15,014 nt of DNA. Source: an uncultured Bacteroidota bacterium. GTDB lineage: Bacteria > Bacteroidota > Bacteroidia > Flavobacteriales > Flavobacteriaceae. The DNA is taken from contig CAIRNC010000019.1 of NCBI GenBank assembly GCA_903879875.1, forward strand, positions 1-15,014, written 5' to 3'. Positions 1 through 7,900 of the stretch are shown here, piece after piece (positions within the stretch are counted from its first letter, which is position 1; each line of letters starts with the position of its first letter). The position numbers were made by a program, and so were the translations under genes. The notes under the pieces were generated by a model. It saw nothing but the letters and a program-made list of their open reading frames with translations. It did no database searches and was not told where the DNA came from.

Positions 1-37
1 AAAAATTAGTGATTGGTAAATAGTGATTAGTGTTTTT

Positions 38-68
38 ACCGCAAAGGGCGCAAAGAGAAAACGCAAGG
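38..68. repeat. Short GCAAAG-type intergenic repeat
   Basis: Three near-copies of a GCAAAG core (41-46, 50-55, and the degenerate GCAAGG at 63-68) are separated by short CG- or A-rich spacers. I recall strings of this kind (accgcaaag...gcaaag...acgcaaag) in intergenic regions of many Flavobacterium genomes, but I could not check this here. Just upstream, positions 6-30 contain another loose direct repeat (TTAGTGAT / TAGTGATT). No open reading frame with gene-like features covers this stretch. Function unknown. Confidence 0.45.
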
Positions 69-86
69 GACGGTATTTTAGCTAAA

Positions 87-251
87 AACGCCAAATTTGA
101 CGTCCTTGACGCCAAACTTGGCGTTGTTGATGTCAAATTTGACGTTCCTGACGCCAAACTTTACGTGGTATGACGCCAAATTTGACGTCCTTGATGCCAA
201 ACTTGGCGTTGTTGATGTCAAATTTGACGTTCCTGATGCCAAATTTGGCGT
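87..251. repeat. Array of eight near-palindromic units, 21-bp period
   Basis: Eight 17-bp units start at 87, 108, 129, 150, 172, 193, 214 and 235. They are separated by 4-bp spacers, except one 5-bp spacer at 167-171. After the first base, the units fit the near-palindrome AYGYCAAAYTTGRCGT, with one exception in unit 4 (T at 162). Spacers run cctt, tgtt, tcct, ggtat, cctt, tgtt, tcct, so units 5-8 repeat units 1-4 at an offset of 85 bp. Units 1 and 5 match over their 16-base core (the base before it differs), units 3 and 7 are identical, and unit 4 is the most diverged. The array ends 32 bp from the stop codon of the convergent-side TonB receptor gene, so it lies in that gene's 3' region. A REP-like element, a protein-binding array, or a structured 3' end are all possible; nothing in the window decides between them. 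Confidence 0.9.
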
Positions 252-283
252 TTTTGGGATTTTTTATGTATTAAATCCTCCCC

Positions 284-2494
284 TTATACCTTAAAATTCA
301 ATCCCAAAACAATCGTTCTGCCTATATTCGGGATGCCGTCGTTCTTGAAGCGAGACAAATGGGCGATGTAACTTTTATTCAACAAATTGTTGCCATTGAT
401 GTGGAGTTCAAAGACGGTTTTCCCTAGTTTTACTTTTCCACCCAAACCCAAATTTACTAAGGTGTATCCGTTGGATTTTGTTTCAAAGCCACTGACTTTA
501 TTTTGATCGAAAGTTGGTGCAACGGTTAACGCGGCAAACCCTTCGGAGAGCCAGTTTTTAATCGTAAATTCCGATCGAATGGTGTTGGTCCAATTGTTGG
601 CTGGAAGGAGTGGCAAAAAATCACCATTGTCTTTCTGGCCTGTTACCGTATCAAAATTACTCTCGAAGTGCAACCAATCGAACGGATGTGGATGAAAATG
701 GACACCACATTCGCCTCCATAAAGGGTTGCGTTGTTTTGGATGTAGTCATAAACTTCAAAATCGTTCAATAGATTTCCGCTTGGAGCGGCATAAATATAG
801 TTATTGATATGGTTGTAAAATCCGTTAACAAACCATTCAAAATGACTGTTTTTATATTCAAAATTCAAATCGGTTTGAATGTTTTGTTCTGTTTTTAAAT
901 TGCTGTTGCCAATTTCATAGCGATTGGTGCCTTCGTGAACCCCATTTGAAGTCAATTCGGCTAAATTGGGCGCTCGAAATCCAGAAGCAACATTCATCCG
1001 AACAATTATATTTTGCTTGATTTTTGTTTTAAAACCCAAAGAAGCATTGGTGCTTTTGAAAGATTTTGTTAGGTCGTCAAAAGAACCTTCTTCTCCAAGT
1101 ATGCCATGACTTTGACTATTGATGTTTCTGTTGTCAAATCGCAATCCTGCTTGAATTACGTTGCTATTCCATTCGTAATTTCCTGTTCCAAAAAAGCCAA
1201 AATCATTGGTTGTTGCATTTGGAATTAAGAATTCTTCACCAAAATTTTTATTGGTTTGGTGCATGCCTTGTGCTCCCAAAATAGTTTCAAACTTCCCGAT
1301 TTTTGGTAAATGGTATTTTAAATTATAATTTACCGTATTCAATTTCATGTGTAAAACGGCAATATTTCCTTCAGACAATTCGCTACGATTGTTGCTGATG
1401 TATCCTAAATCCAAATCCAATTTAGATGTTTTGAAGAAAAATGTATTGTTTAAACTCCATAAATTATTGGCAATGGCTTGACTTGGGAATGCTGTTTTTT
1501 TGGTTGTAGTTTGTTCGGCAATACCATTTTCTGGCATTCCTAAATCTAGCTTATTGAAATTGTATCTTAAAATGCTTGAAAATCTCAAATTGCTGTAACC
1601 AATCCCCGTTTTAAAATCGGTTTCGTTATATCTTGTATTGGTTACCCGTTCTCCGGTTGGAATCGTATAATCTGCATGAGCATTGAAACTTCCACGTGCA
1701 ATAAATTTCCAGTTTTCTAATGTCTTTTTAACTCCTAACGTAGTGCTACTGCCTAGAGTATTGGAGAAAAACTTTTGACTAAAATCGTTAGTTAGTTTAT
1801 GGGCATCGGCAAATTTTTCAGGATTAAAATACAAAACACCACCTAGCGCATCCGAGCCATAGAGTAAAGAAGCAGGTCCTTTGATCACTTCTACACTTTG
1901 AATACCAGCATCGTTCAGCCCTAAGCCGTGTTCTTCGCCAAATTGTTGATTTTCAATACGCACCCCTTGCGAATAAACTAAAACGCGATTACCACTTAAA
2001 CCTCGAATTACAGGTTTCCCGATAGAAACACCCGTCGATATTTGTGAAACGCCTGGAATGGTAGCTAAACCTTCAATTAAGGTAGCAGTTCCTTTTAGTT
2101 GCATAGATTTCAGACTTTCATGATCGACTTTCATGACATTTTGCGATTGTAACTTGTGGAAAGCAGTCGAAATGATGATTTCGTCCATTATAAATGTTGA
2201 TTCCTCTAAAGTGATATTCAAAAAAGTTTCTTTTTTGTCGATAATAATAGTGCGACTTTGAGAAATAAAACCAATGCATGAAAAATCAATTTTAATGCTT
2301 CCTATAGGAAGATTATCTATTGAATATTTGCCTTTTTCGTTGCTAGTGGTGCTTTTTTGAAAAGTTGAAACCAAAATGGTTACACCTTTTAAAGGTTGAT
2401 TTTTGTTGTCTTTAATAATCCCTGTAATGTTGTTTTGTGCATGTAACAATATAGAAAAACCCAATAAGAAGAGGGTTGAAATGTAAATTTTCAT
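284..2494 (-). CDS. TonB-dependent outer-membrane receptor, metal-uptake type
   Basis: This is a 736-residue outer-membrane active transporter powered by the TonB system. Residues 1-19 form a signal peptide. Residues about 22-100 resemble the carboxypeptidase-like regulatory domain found at the N-terminus of many Bacteroidetes receptors (GVTILV, then GKYSIDNLPIG). Residues about 115-225 are the plug, with the typical PVIRGLSGNRVLVYSQGVRI and VEVIKGPASLLYGSDALGGV segments. The rest is beta-barrel, ending in the aromatic/hydrophobic pattern LGLNFKV. The plug (RGLxGxRVxV, then GPASLLYG) resembles ZnuD-like zinc or copper receptors, and the upstream His/Cys-rich gene (63-bp gap) fits metal transport, but the substrate is inferred. 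There is no SusD-like partner, which argues against glycan uptake. No promoter match lies in the 63-bp gap, so it is probably transcribed with the gene before it. The ATG at 2494 gives a good signal peptide. Confidence 0.9.
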   Translation of the reverse strand: MKIYISTLFLLGFSILLHAQNNITGIIKDNKNQPLKGVTILVSTFQKSTTSNEKGKYSIDNLPIGSIKIDFSCIGFISQSRTIIIDKKETFLNITLEESTFIMDEIIISTAFHKLQSQNVMKVDHESLKSMQLKGTATLIEGLATIPGVSQISTGVSIGKPVIRGLSGNRVLVYSQGVRIENQQFGEEHGLGLNDAGIQSVEVIKGPASLLYGSDALGGVLYFNPEKFADAHKLTNDFSQKFFSNTLGSSTTLGVKKTLENWKFIARGSFNAHADYTIPTGERVTNTRYNETDFKTGIGYSNLRFSSILRYNFNKLDLGMPENGIAEQTTTKKTAFPSQAIANNLWSLNNTFFFKTSKLDLDLGYISNNRSELSEGNIAVLHMKLNTVNYNLKYHLPKIGKFETILGAQGMHQTNKNFGEEFLIPNATTNDFGFFGTGNYEWNSNVIQAGLRFDNRNINSQSHGILGEEGSFDDLTKSFKSTNASLGFKTKIKQNIIVRMNVASGFRAPNLAELTSNGVHEGTNRYEIGNSNLKTEQNIQTDLNFEYKNSHFEWFVNGFYNHINNYIYAAPSGNLLNDFEVYDYIQNNATLYGGECGVHFHPHPFDWLHFESNFDTVTGQKDNGDFLPLLPANNWTNTIRSEFTIKNWLSEGFAALTVAPTFDQNKVSGFETKSNGYTLVNLGLGGKVKLGKTVFELHINGNNLLNKSYIAHLSRFKNDGIPNIGRTIVLGLNFKV

Positions 2495-2556
2495 TTGATA
2501 TGATTTTATAGTTTAAAAGTAAACACTTAAAGAAAGTGCTTTTGTGAAAAGATGAT

Positions 2557-2907
2557 TTAAACAATAAAAACAGGAGGTGCCCGAAGCGCAAAAAGACTTC
2601 CTTTATATTGTATTACGAAAGATTTGTAATAAAGGAAAGTGAATTTTGAGGCAAAATAAAATTGTTGAATTTCAAAGAAAGAAACAGCCGTTGAAAGGCT
2701 ATGACTTGGAGTAAATTCGCAGACAAAACAGTGGTCATACGAATGATGACTATGCGTAATTTCAGAACGAAAGCGATAACTGTGATGGCATTTTTTCTCC
2801 GAAAGTTGTTGTGATAAATGTTCATAAGAATGCACCGATTGAAACAGTAATGTAAACACTACCGCCACAATTAGCAACCCACTTATTAAACCTTGTATTT
2901 TTTTCAT
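2557..2907 (-). CDS. Small His/Cys-rich membrane or secreted protein
   Basis: A 116-residue protein counted from the ATG at 2907. An upstream in-frame TTG at 2916 would add only three residues and is less likely. Residues 1-27 form one hydrophobic segment (signal peptide or membrane anchor) after MKK. Residues 40-63 hold C40-H41-H42, then H52, H54, H55, H59, C60 and C63 in a compact cluster that looks able to bind a metal ion. The C-terminus is aromatic and ends in RAPPVFIV; an R-x-PP tail is, as I recall, common in small proteins encoded next to metal-type TonB receptors in this phylum. It resembles the role, though not clearly the sequence, of the DUF2946 type of small Cys/His membrane proteins. 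It sits 45 bp after the SPOR gene and 63 bp before the receptor gene on the same strand. Exact function unknown. Confidence 0.75.
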   Translation of the reverse strand: MKKIQGLISGLLIVAVVFTLLFQSVHSYEHLSQQLSEKKCHHSYRFRSEITHSHHSYDHCFVCEFTPSHSLSTAVSFFEIQQFYFASKFTFLYYKSFVIQYKGSLFALRAPPVFIV

Positions 2908-2952
2908 TTTCGACAAAAAAGCAACTTAACAATCTGTTATCACTATTTTAAT

Positions 2953-3342
2953 TTATTTGAATGGACGAATTAAAAGTGCCGTTTTGTATGTTTTTTTGAT
3001 TTCAATCAAGTTACGTTCTGCTTCTATTCGCGTTTTGAAATTGCCAATCAACACCTTATAAGTTGGCGTGCTAAAGATAATAGTACTATCAAAATTGGTG
3101 AAATCTTTTTTAAATTGATTCAATGTTTTTTTTGCGTTTTCGTTGTCACCGTTAAAAATTTGAATTTTATAATTATCGTTGGAAAGAATAGATGAATTAA
3201 TTCGTCGCTTTTCATTTAGTATTTTTTCGAATTTTGCGTCTTGAGAAAGACTTAATGTGCTCTCTTGAGCAAATAAACTGGAAGATTTCACAACTATTAA
3301 AAGAAGTAAAAACGTATGTATTTTAAAGTCAAAACGTTTCAT
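2953..3342 (-). CDS. Secreted SPOR-domain protein
   Basis: A 129-residue protein. Residues 1-25 form a signal peptide (FLLLLIVV core, cut after LFA). Residues about 57-127 form a single SPOR-like domain, with NYKIQIFNGD as the first strand and YKVLIGNFKTRIEAERNL as the typical second half. SPOR domains bind peptidoglycan denuded of side stems, so the protein probably works in the periplasm, but its role here is not known. The start is the ATG at 3342. A TTG at 3372 would lie upstream of the predicted -7 promoter element (3361-3368) and so outside the transcript. I recall a SPOR gene next to the actA cluster in other Flavobacterium genomes. It is the first gene of a probable three-gene minus-strand transcript. 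Confidence 0.8.
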   Translation of the reverse strand: MKRFDFKIHTFLLLLIVVKSSSLFAQESTLSLSQDAKFEKILNEKRRINSSILSNDNYKIQIFNGDNENAKKTLNQFKKDFTNFDSTIIFSTPTYKVLIGNFKTRIEAERNLIEIKKTYKTALLIRPFK

Positions 3343-3360
3343 AAGTGTATGTTTTTTAAA

Positions 3361-3390
3361 CAAATGTACCAATATAATAGATTAAACAAA
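3361..3390 (-). promoter_or_regulatory. Bacteroidetes-type promoter for the SPOR gene
   Basis: On the minus strand, TTTG (plus-strand CAAA at 3387-3390) is followed after 18 bases by TACATTTG (plus-strand CAAATGTA at 3361-3368). This matches the Bacteroidetes primary sigma-factor pattern TTTG / TAnnTTTG exactly. Transcription would start near 3356, leaving a leader of roughly 14 bases before the ATG at 3342. I found no comparable match before the next two minus-strand genes. Confidence 0.65.
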
Positions 3391-3444
3391 ACGATAAAGT
3401 TATTTAGAATAAATATAAATTGATAATTAAGATATATTTAAGGT

Positions 3445-3474
3445 TTTGAGAATAGCTGATAAAGTGTATTTTTG
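3445..3474 (+). promoter_or_regulatory. Bacteroidetes-type promoter for the act-cox operon
   Basis: TTTG at 3445-3448 is followed after 18 bases by TATTTTTG at 3467-3474, an exact match to TTTG / TAnnTTTG. The predicted start is near 3479, giving a leader of about 90 bases before the actA ATG at 3569. The leader is A/T-rich and has a 9-base direct repeat (TAATCATTT at 3508-3516 and 3554-3562) but no obvious stable hairpin. I see no similar promoter in the gaps between the later genes, which supports one long transcript. Confidence 0.65.
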
Positions 3475-3568
3475 TCCGAAGTTTAAAAAAAAGTGCGTTG
3501 TTTCTTGTAATCATTTGCATTATTTAGAAAAAAAGTACCAAACAATTAGTCGATAATCATTTTAGAAT

Positions 3569-4900
3569 ATGAAAAAGGTGGGTAACCATAATTCGATTTC
3601 AAGAAATTTATTTCTTAGTATAGCATTTTTGCTAACATCTTCCTTCAGTTTATTTGCACAACAACCAGCAGCAGCTCCGGCTCCTGCAGAAGTTAAAGCA
3701 GCACCAGCCGTTGCGACAGCTACAGGCGGTGGTGATGCGGTAGCAGGGAAAACATTGTTTAATTCCAATTGTGCGGCTTGTCATAAGTTAGATGCAAAAA
3801 TGACGGGGCCTGCGCTTCGAAATGTAGCAGACCGACGTGAAAAGCAATGGCTTTACAAGTGGATTCATAACAGTGCTGATTTAATCAAATCTGGAGATGC
3901 AACTGCAGTAAAAGTATTTGAAGAAAATAATAAAGTTCCAATGACTGCTTTTCCGCAATTGTCAACTGCAGACATTGATAACATTATTGCCTATACTTCA
4001 GCTCCAATGGAAGTAGCAAAACATGTTGAAGGTTCTGTAGTTATTGATCCAGCTAAAGAAGATGGAATTTCAAACGATGTTATTTTAGGTGCTTTAGCAT
4101 TAGTAATGGCGATATTAATTATCATGTTACTTTTAGTAACAAGTGTATTAAATAAAGTACTTAAATCAAATAATATTGAAACAAAACCAGCTACAATTTC
4201 AATATGGCAAGCGTATGCTAAGAACCAGTTTTTGGTTTTAGTTACAGCTATAATATTGTTACTTTCAAGTGGCTACTTTGTATATGGTTATTTGATGCAA
4301 GTAGGTGTTGATCAAGATTACCAACCAATTCAACCAATTCATTATTCACACAGAATTCATGCTGGAAGCAATCAAATTAATTGTAATTATTGCCACTCTG
4401 CAGCTCGTGTAAGTAAAAACGCTGGAATTCCTTCTCTAAATGTTTGTATGAATTGTCACAAAAACATTTCTGAAGTATCTGATACAACAGCTACAAAAGA
4501 ATATTCAAAAGCATTTTATGACGGTGAAATTAATAAATTGTACACCGCTGTTGGATGGGACAAAACCAACCAAAAATATACTGGAAAAACACAACCTGTA
4601 AAATGGGTTCGTATTCATAACTTACAAAGTTTTGTATACTTTAACCATTCACAACACGTTACTGTTGCGGGTGTAGCTTGTCAAACTTGTCACGGGCCTG
4701 TTCAAACTTACGAAATTCAAAAACAATTTGCTCCATTAACAATGGGATGGTGTATCACTTGTCACAGAGCAACGGATGTTAAAATGCAAGGCAACGAATA
4801 CTATACCAAAATTCACGAACAACTTTCTAAAAAATATGGTGTTGACAAATTAACGGCAGCACAAATGGGAGGTTTAGAGTGCGGTAAATGCCACTATTAA
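3569..4900 (+). CDS. actA: Alternative complex III subunit A, multiheme cytochrome c
   Basis: A 443-residue electron-carrying subunit of the quinol:cytochrome c oxidoreductase. It has a signal peptide (1-30), an Ala/Pro-rich linker (31-55) and a mono-heme cytochrome c domain with C68-A-A-C-H72 and a likely Met ligand at M125 (VPMTAF). Two membrane helices follow (about 171-195 and 219-241). The periplasmic C-terminal domain has five more CxxCH sites, starting at C272, C293, C371, C395 and C438, the last one two residues before the end. The C-terminal five-heme part is the ActA core; the N-terminal mono-heme domain is fused on, making six hemes in all. This fused form is, as I recall, usual in Flavobacteria, while the Rhodothermus protein is shorter. 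It is the first gene of the operon, 36 bp before actB. Confidence 0.93.
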   Translation: MKKVGNHNSISRNLFLSIAFLLTSSFSLFAQQPAAAPAPAEVKAAPAVATATGGGDAVAGKTLFNSNCAACHKLDAKMTGPALRNVADRREKQWLYKWIHNSADLIKSGDATAVKVFEENNKVPMTAFPQLSTADIDNIIAYTSAPMEVAKHVEGSVVIDPAKEDGISNDVILGALALVMAILIIMLLLVTSVLNKVLKSNNIETKPATISIWQAYAKNQFLVLVTAIILLLSSGYFVYGYLMQVGVDQDYQPIQPIHYSHRIHAGSNQINCNYCHSAARVSKNAGIPSLNVCMNCHKNISEVSDTTATKEYSKAFYDGEINKLYTAVGWDKTNQKYTGKTQPVKWVRIHNLQSFVYFNHSQHVTVAGVACQTCHGPVQTYEIQKQFAPLTMGWCITCHRATDVKMQGNEYYTKIHEQLSKKYGVDKLTAAQMGGLECGKCHY

Positions 4901-4936
4901 TCAAATTATTAAGAAAAGCTAATATTTATATATAAT

Positions 4937-7900
4937 ATGTCATCAAACAAAAAATACTGGAAAAGTGTTGAAGAACTAGACGGAAACAGTTCTATTGTTG
5001 AGGCGCTTAGAAATAACGAGTTTGTTGAAGAACTTCCTACAAATGAATTTTTAGGAAACGGAGATGCTTTATCTGCATCATCGACAACACGTCGTGATTT
5101 TTTAAAGTACGTTGGATTTACTACCGCTGCTGCTTCTCTTGCTGCTTGCGAAGGACCTGTTAACAAATCAATTCCTTATGTAGTTCAACCAGAACAAATC
5201 ATACCTGGCGTTCCTGATTTTTATGCAACATCTGTTTTTGATGGTTTTGATTTTGCAAATGTGCTAGTTAAAACTAGAGAAGGGCGACCAATTAAAATTG
5301 AAAACAATACAATTGCAGGAGCAAAATTCGCTGCAAATGCAAGAGTACATGCATCAATTCTTTCGTTATACGATAGCATGCGTTTGAAAGAGCCAAAAAT
5401 TGATGCAAAAAATGCCACATGGGAAGCGGTACATGCAAAAGTAAAATCGAGTTTATCGGATGCAAAAGCAAAAGGTGGTCAAGTAGTTTTATTGACAAAT
5501 ACTTTGGCTAGTCCGTCAACAGAAAGATTAATAGGTGAATTTATAGCCGCTAATCCTACAGCAAAACATATTGTTTATGATGCTGTTTCTTCGTCAGAAG
5601 CATTAGATGCTTTTGAAATGGTTTATGGAGATAGAGCTTTAGCCGATTATGATTTTTCAAAAGCAAATGTGATAGTTTCTGTAGCTGCCGATTTCTTAGG
5701 AGACTGGCAAGGTGGGAATTACAGTAGTGGATATGCTCAAGGCAGAATTCCTAAAAATGGCAGAATGTCTAAACACTTTCAATTAGAGTCAAACATGACA
5801 CTTTCTGGAGCGGCTGCCGACAAACGTTTGCCAATAACTACTGCTAATCAAAAACAAGCTTTAGTACATATATTTAATATCATTACAGGAGCTAGTGTTG
5901 CTGTAAGTTTAGATGATAAAATAAAAGCAGAAGTTACCAAAGCGGCTCAACAGCTTAAAGCTGCTGGATCAAAAGGTTTATTAGTTTCTGGATTACAAGA
6001 TAAAAACGCACAACTTTTAGTTCTTGCTATCAATAAAGCATTGAACAGTGAAGCGTTTATTACCTCTGGAACGAGACAAATCAGAAAAGGTTCCAATGAA
6101 AAAGTAACCCAATTATTGAATGATTTGAAAGCAGGTAGCGTTCATACTTTAATAATGAGTGGTGTTAATCCAGCTTATACTTTGCCAAATAGCAAAGAAT
6201 TTGTGGAGTCTTTGAAAAAAGTAAAATTATCTGTTGCCTTTTCTCTAAAAGAAGACGAAACTGCAATGGTTTCAAATATTGCTGCAGCTACGCCACATTA
6301 CTTAGAATCTTGGAACGACTTAATGTTAACAAGAGGAACGTATTCACTTACGCAACCAACAATTCGTCCTTTGTTTGATACCAAACAATTTCAAGACGCA
6401 TTGTTAGCTTGGAATGGAAGTGGTGCTTCCTACTATGATTACATAAAAGCTACTGCATCTTCTATTATTGCTGGTGCTACCTGGAATAAAGTATTGCATG
6501 ATGGTGTATTCTCAGGTACAATTGTTAACGCAACAGCAGGTTCAGCTGATTTTAACGCAGCTGCCGCAACTTTATCTCAAGAAAAACCAAGCGCAATTTT
6601 AGAACTTGTTTTAAATACAAAAACAGGTTTAGGAGACGGACAGCAAGCCAATAACCCTTGGTTGCAAGAGTTCCCAGATCCAATCACAAGAGTTTCTTGG
6701 GATAACTATATTACTGTTTCTAAAACCGACGCTGATTTATATAAATTAGACAACAATAATGTTGCAAACGGAGGTTTGAATGGTAGCTATGTTACTGCAG
6801 AAGTAGATGGCGTTAAATTGGAAAAAATTCCAGTAATCATTCAACCAGGTCAAGCAGTTGGTACTGTAGGATTGGCATTTGGATATGGTAAAAAAGCAGC
6901 ATTAAAAGAAGAAATGCAAATAGGTGTTAACGCCTATACATTATATAAAAACTTCAATAATGTACAAACGGTTAAATTAACAAAAACGGAAGGCGAGCAT
7001 GAATTTGCTTGTGTTCAGTTACAAAAAACGTTAATGGGTCGTGGTGATATTATTAAAGAAACAACTTTAGAAATTTTCAATTCTAAAGATGCAGAAGTTT
7101 GGAACGAACAACCAAAAGTTTCATTAGATCACAAAGAAGTTGCAGCTACATCTGTAGATTTGTGGACTTCATTTGATCGTTCTATTGGACATCATTTTAA
7201 TTTATCAATTGATTTGAATGCTTGTACCGGATGTGGTGCTTGTGTTATCGCTTGTCACGCAGAGAATAATGTTCCTGTTGTTGGTAAATCAGAAGTTAGA
7301 AGAAGCCGTGATATGCACTGGTTGCGTATTGATAGATACTATTCATCAGAAGATACTTTTGCTCACGATGATGAGAAAAAAGAAAATTTTGATGGTTTAG
7401 ATTTAGTAGGATTTATTGCAGGTAACGAAGAAACAAAAGGTTCTTTGGGCGGATTTAGAAAATTAGAAAAAGCTAACATCAACCCACAAGTTGCTTTCCA
7501 ACCTGTAATGTGTCAACACTGTAATCACGCACCATGTGAAACAGTTTGTCCTGTTGCAGCTACTTCTCATAGCCGTCAAGGTCAAAACCACATGGCATAT
7601 AACAGATGTGTTGGTACACGTTATTGTGCAAACAACTGTCCATATAAAGTACGTCGTTTCAACTGGTTCTTATACAACAAAAATAGCGAATTCGATTACC
7701 ACATGAATGATGATTTAGGTCGTATGGTATTGAATCCAGATGTAAGTGTTCGTTCTCGTGGAGTTATGGAAAAATGTTCAATGTGTATTCAAAAAACACA
7801 ATTGACAATTTTAGGAGCCAAAAATGATGGTAGAGAGTTAAAAGATGGCGAATTTCAAACGGCTTGTTCAAGCGCTTGTACAAATGGTGCAATGATTTTT

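Noticed and set aside
257..278. Inverted repeat GGATTT/AAATCC just after the receptor stop codon as its terminator
   Set aside because: On the minus strand it is followed by A residues, not a U tract, and the stem is A/T-rich.
97..294. Plus-strand open frame of 65 codons across the repeat array
   Set aside because: It begins with TTG inside a repeat unit, and its seven-residue periodicity simply reflects the 21-bp DNA repeat. It has no domain or signal features and runs into the end of the receptor gene.
2524..2538. Hairpin CACTT/AAGTG between the small gene and the receptor gene as a terminator
   Set aside because: The stem is only five strong pairs and the following T run is short and interrupted, so it is too weak to call.
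3343..3372. TTG start for the SPOR gene at 3372
   Set aside because: It lies upstream of the predicted -7 promoter element, and the ATG at 3342 gives a normal signal peptide.
3508..3562. Nine-base direct repeat TAATCATTT in the actA leader as an operator
   Set aside because: In such AT-rich sequence a match of this length can arise by chance, and there is no symmetry or known consensus.
3562..3768. Antisense open frame over the start of actA
   Set aside because: It is a shadow of the Ala/Pro-rich linker of ActA, with no gene-like start or context.
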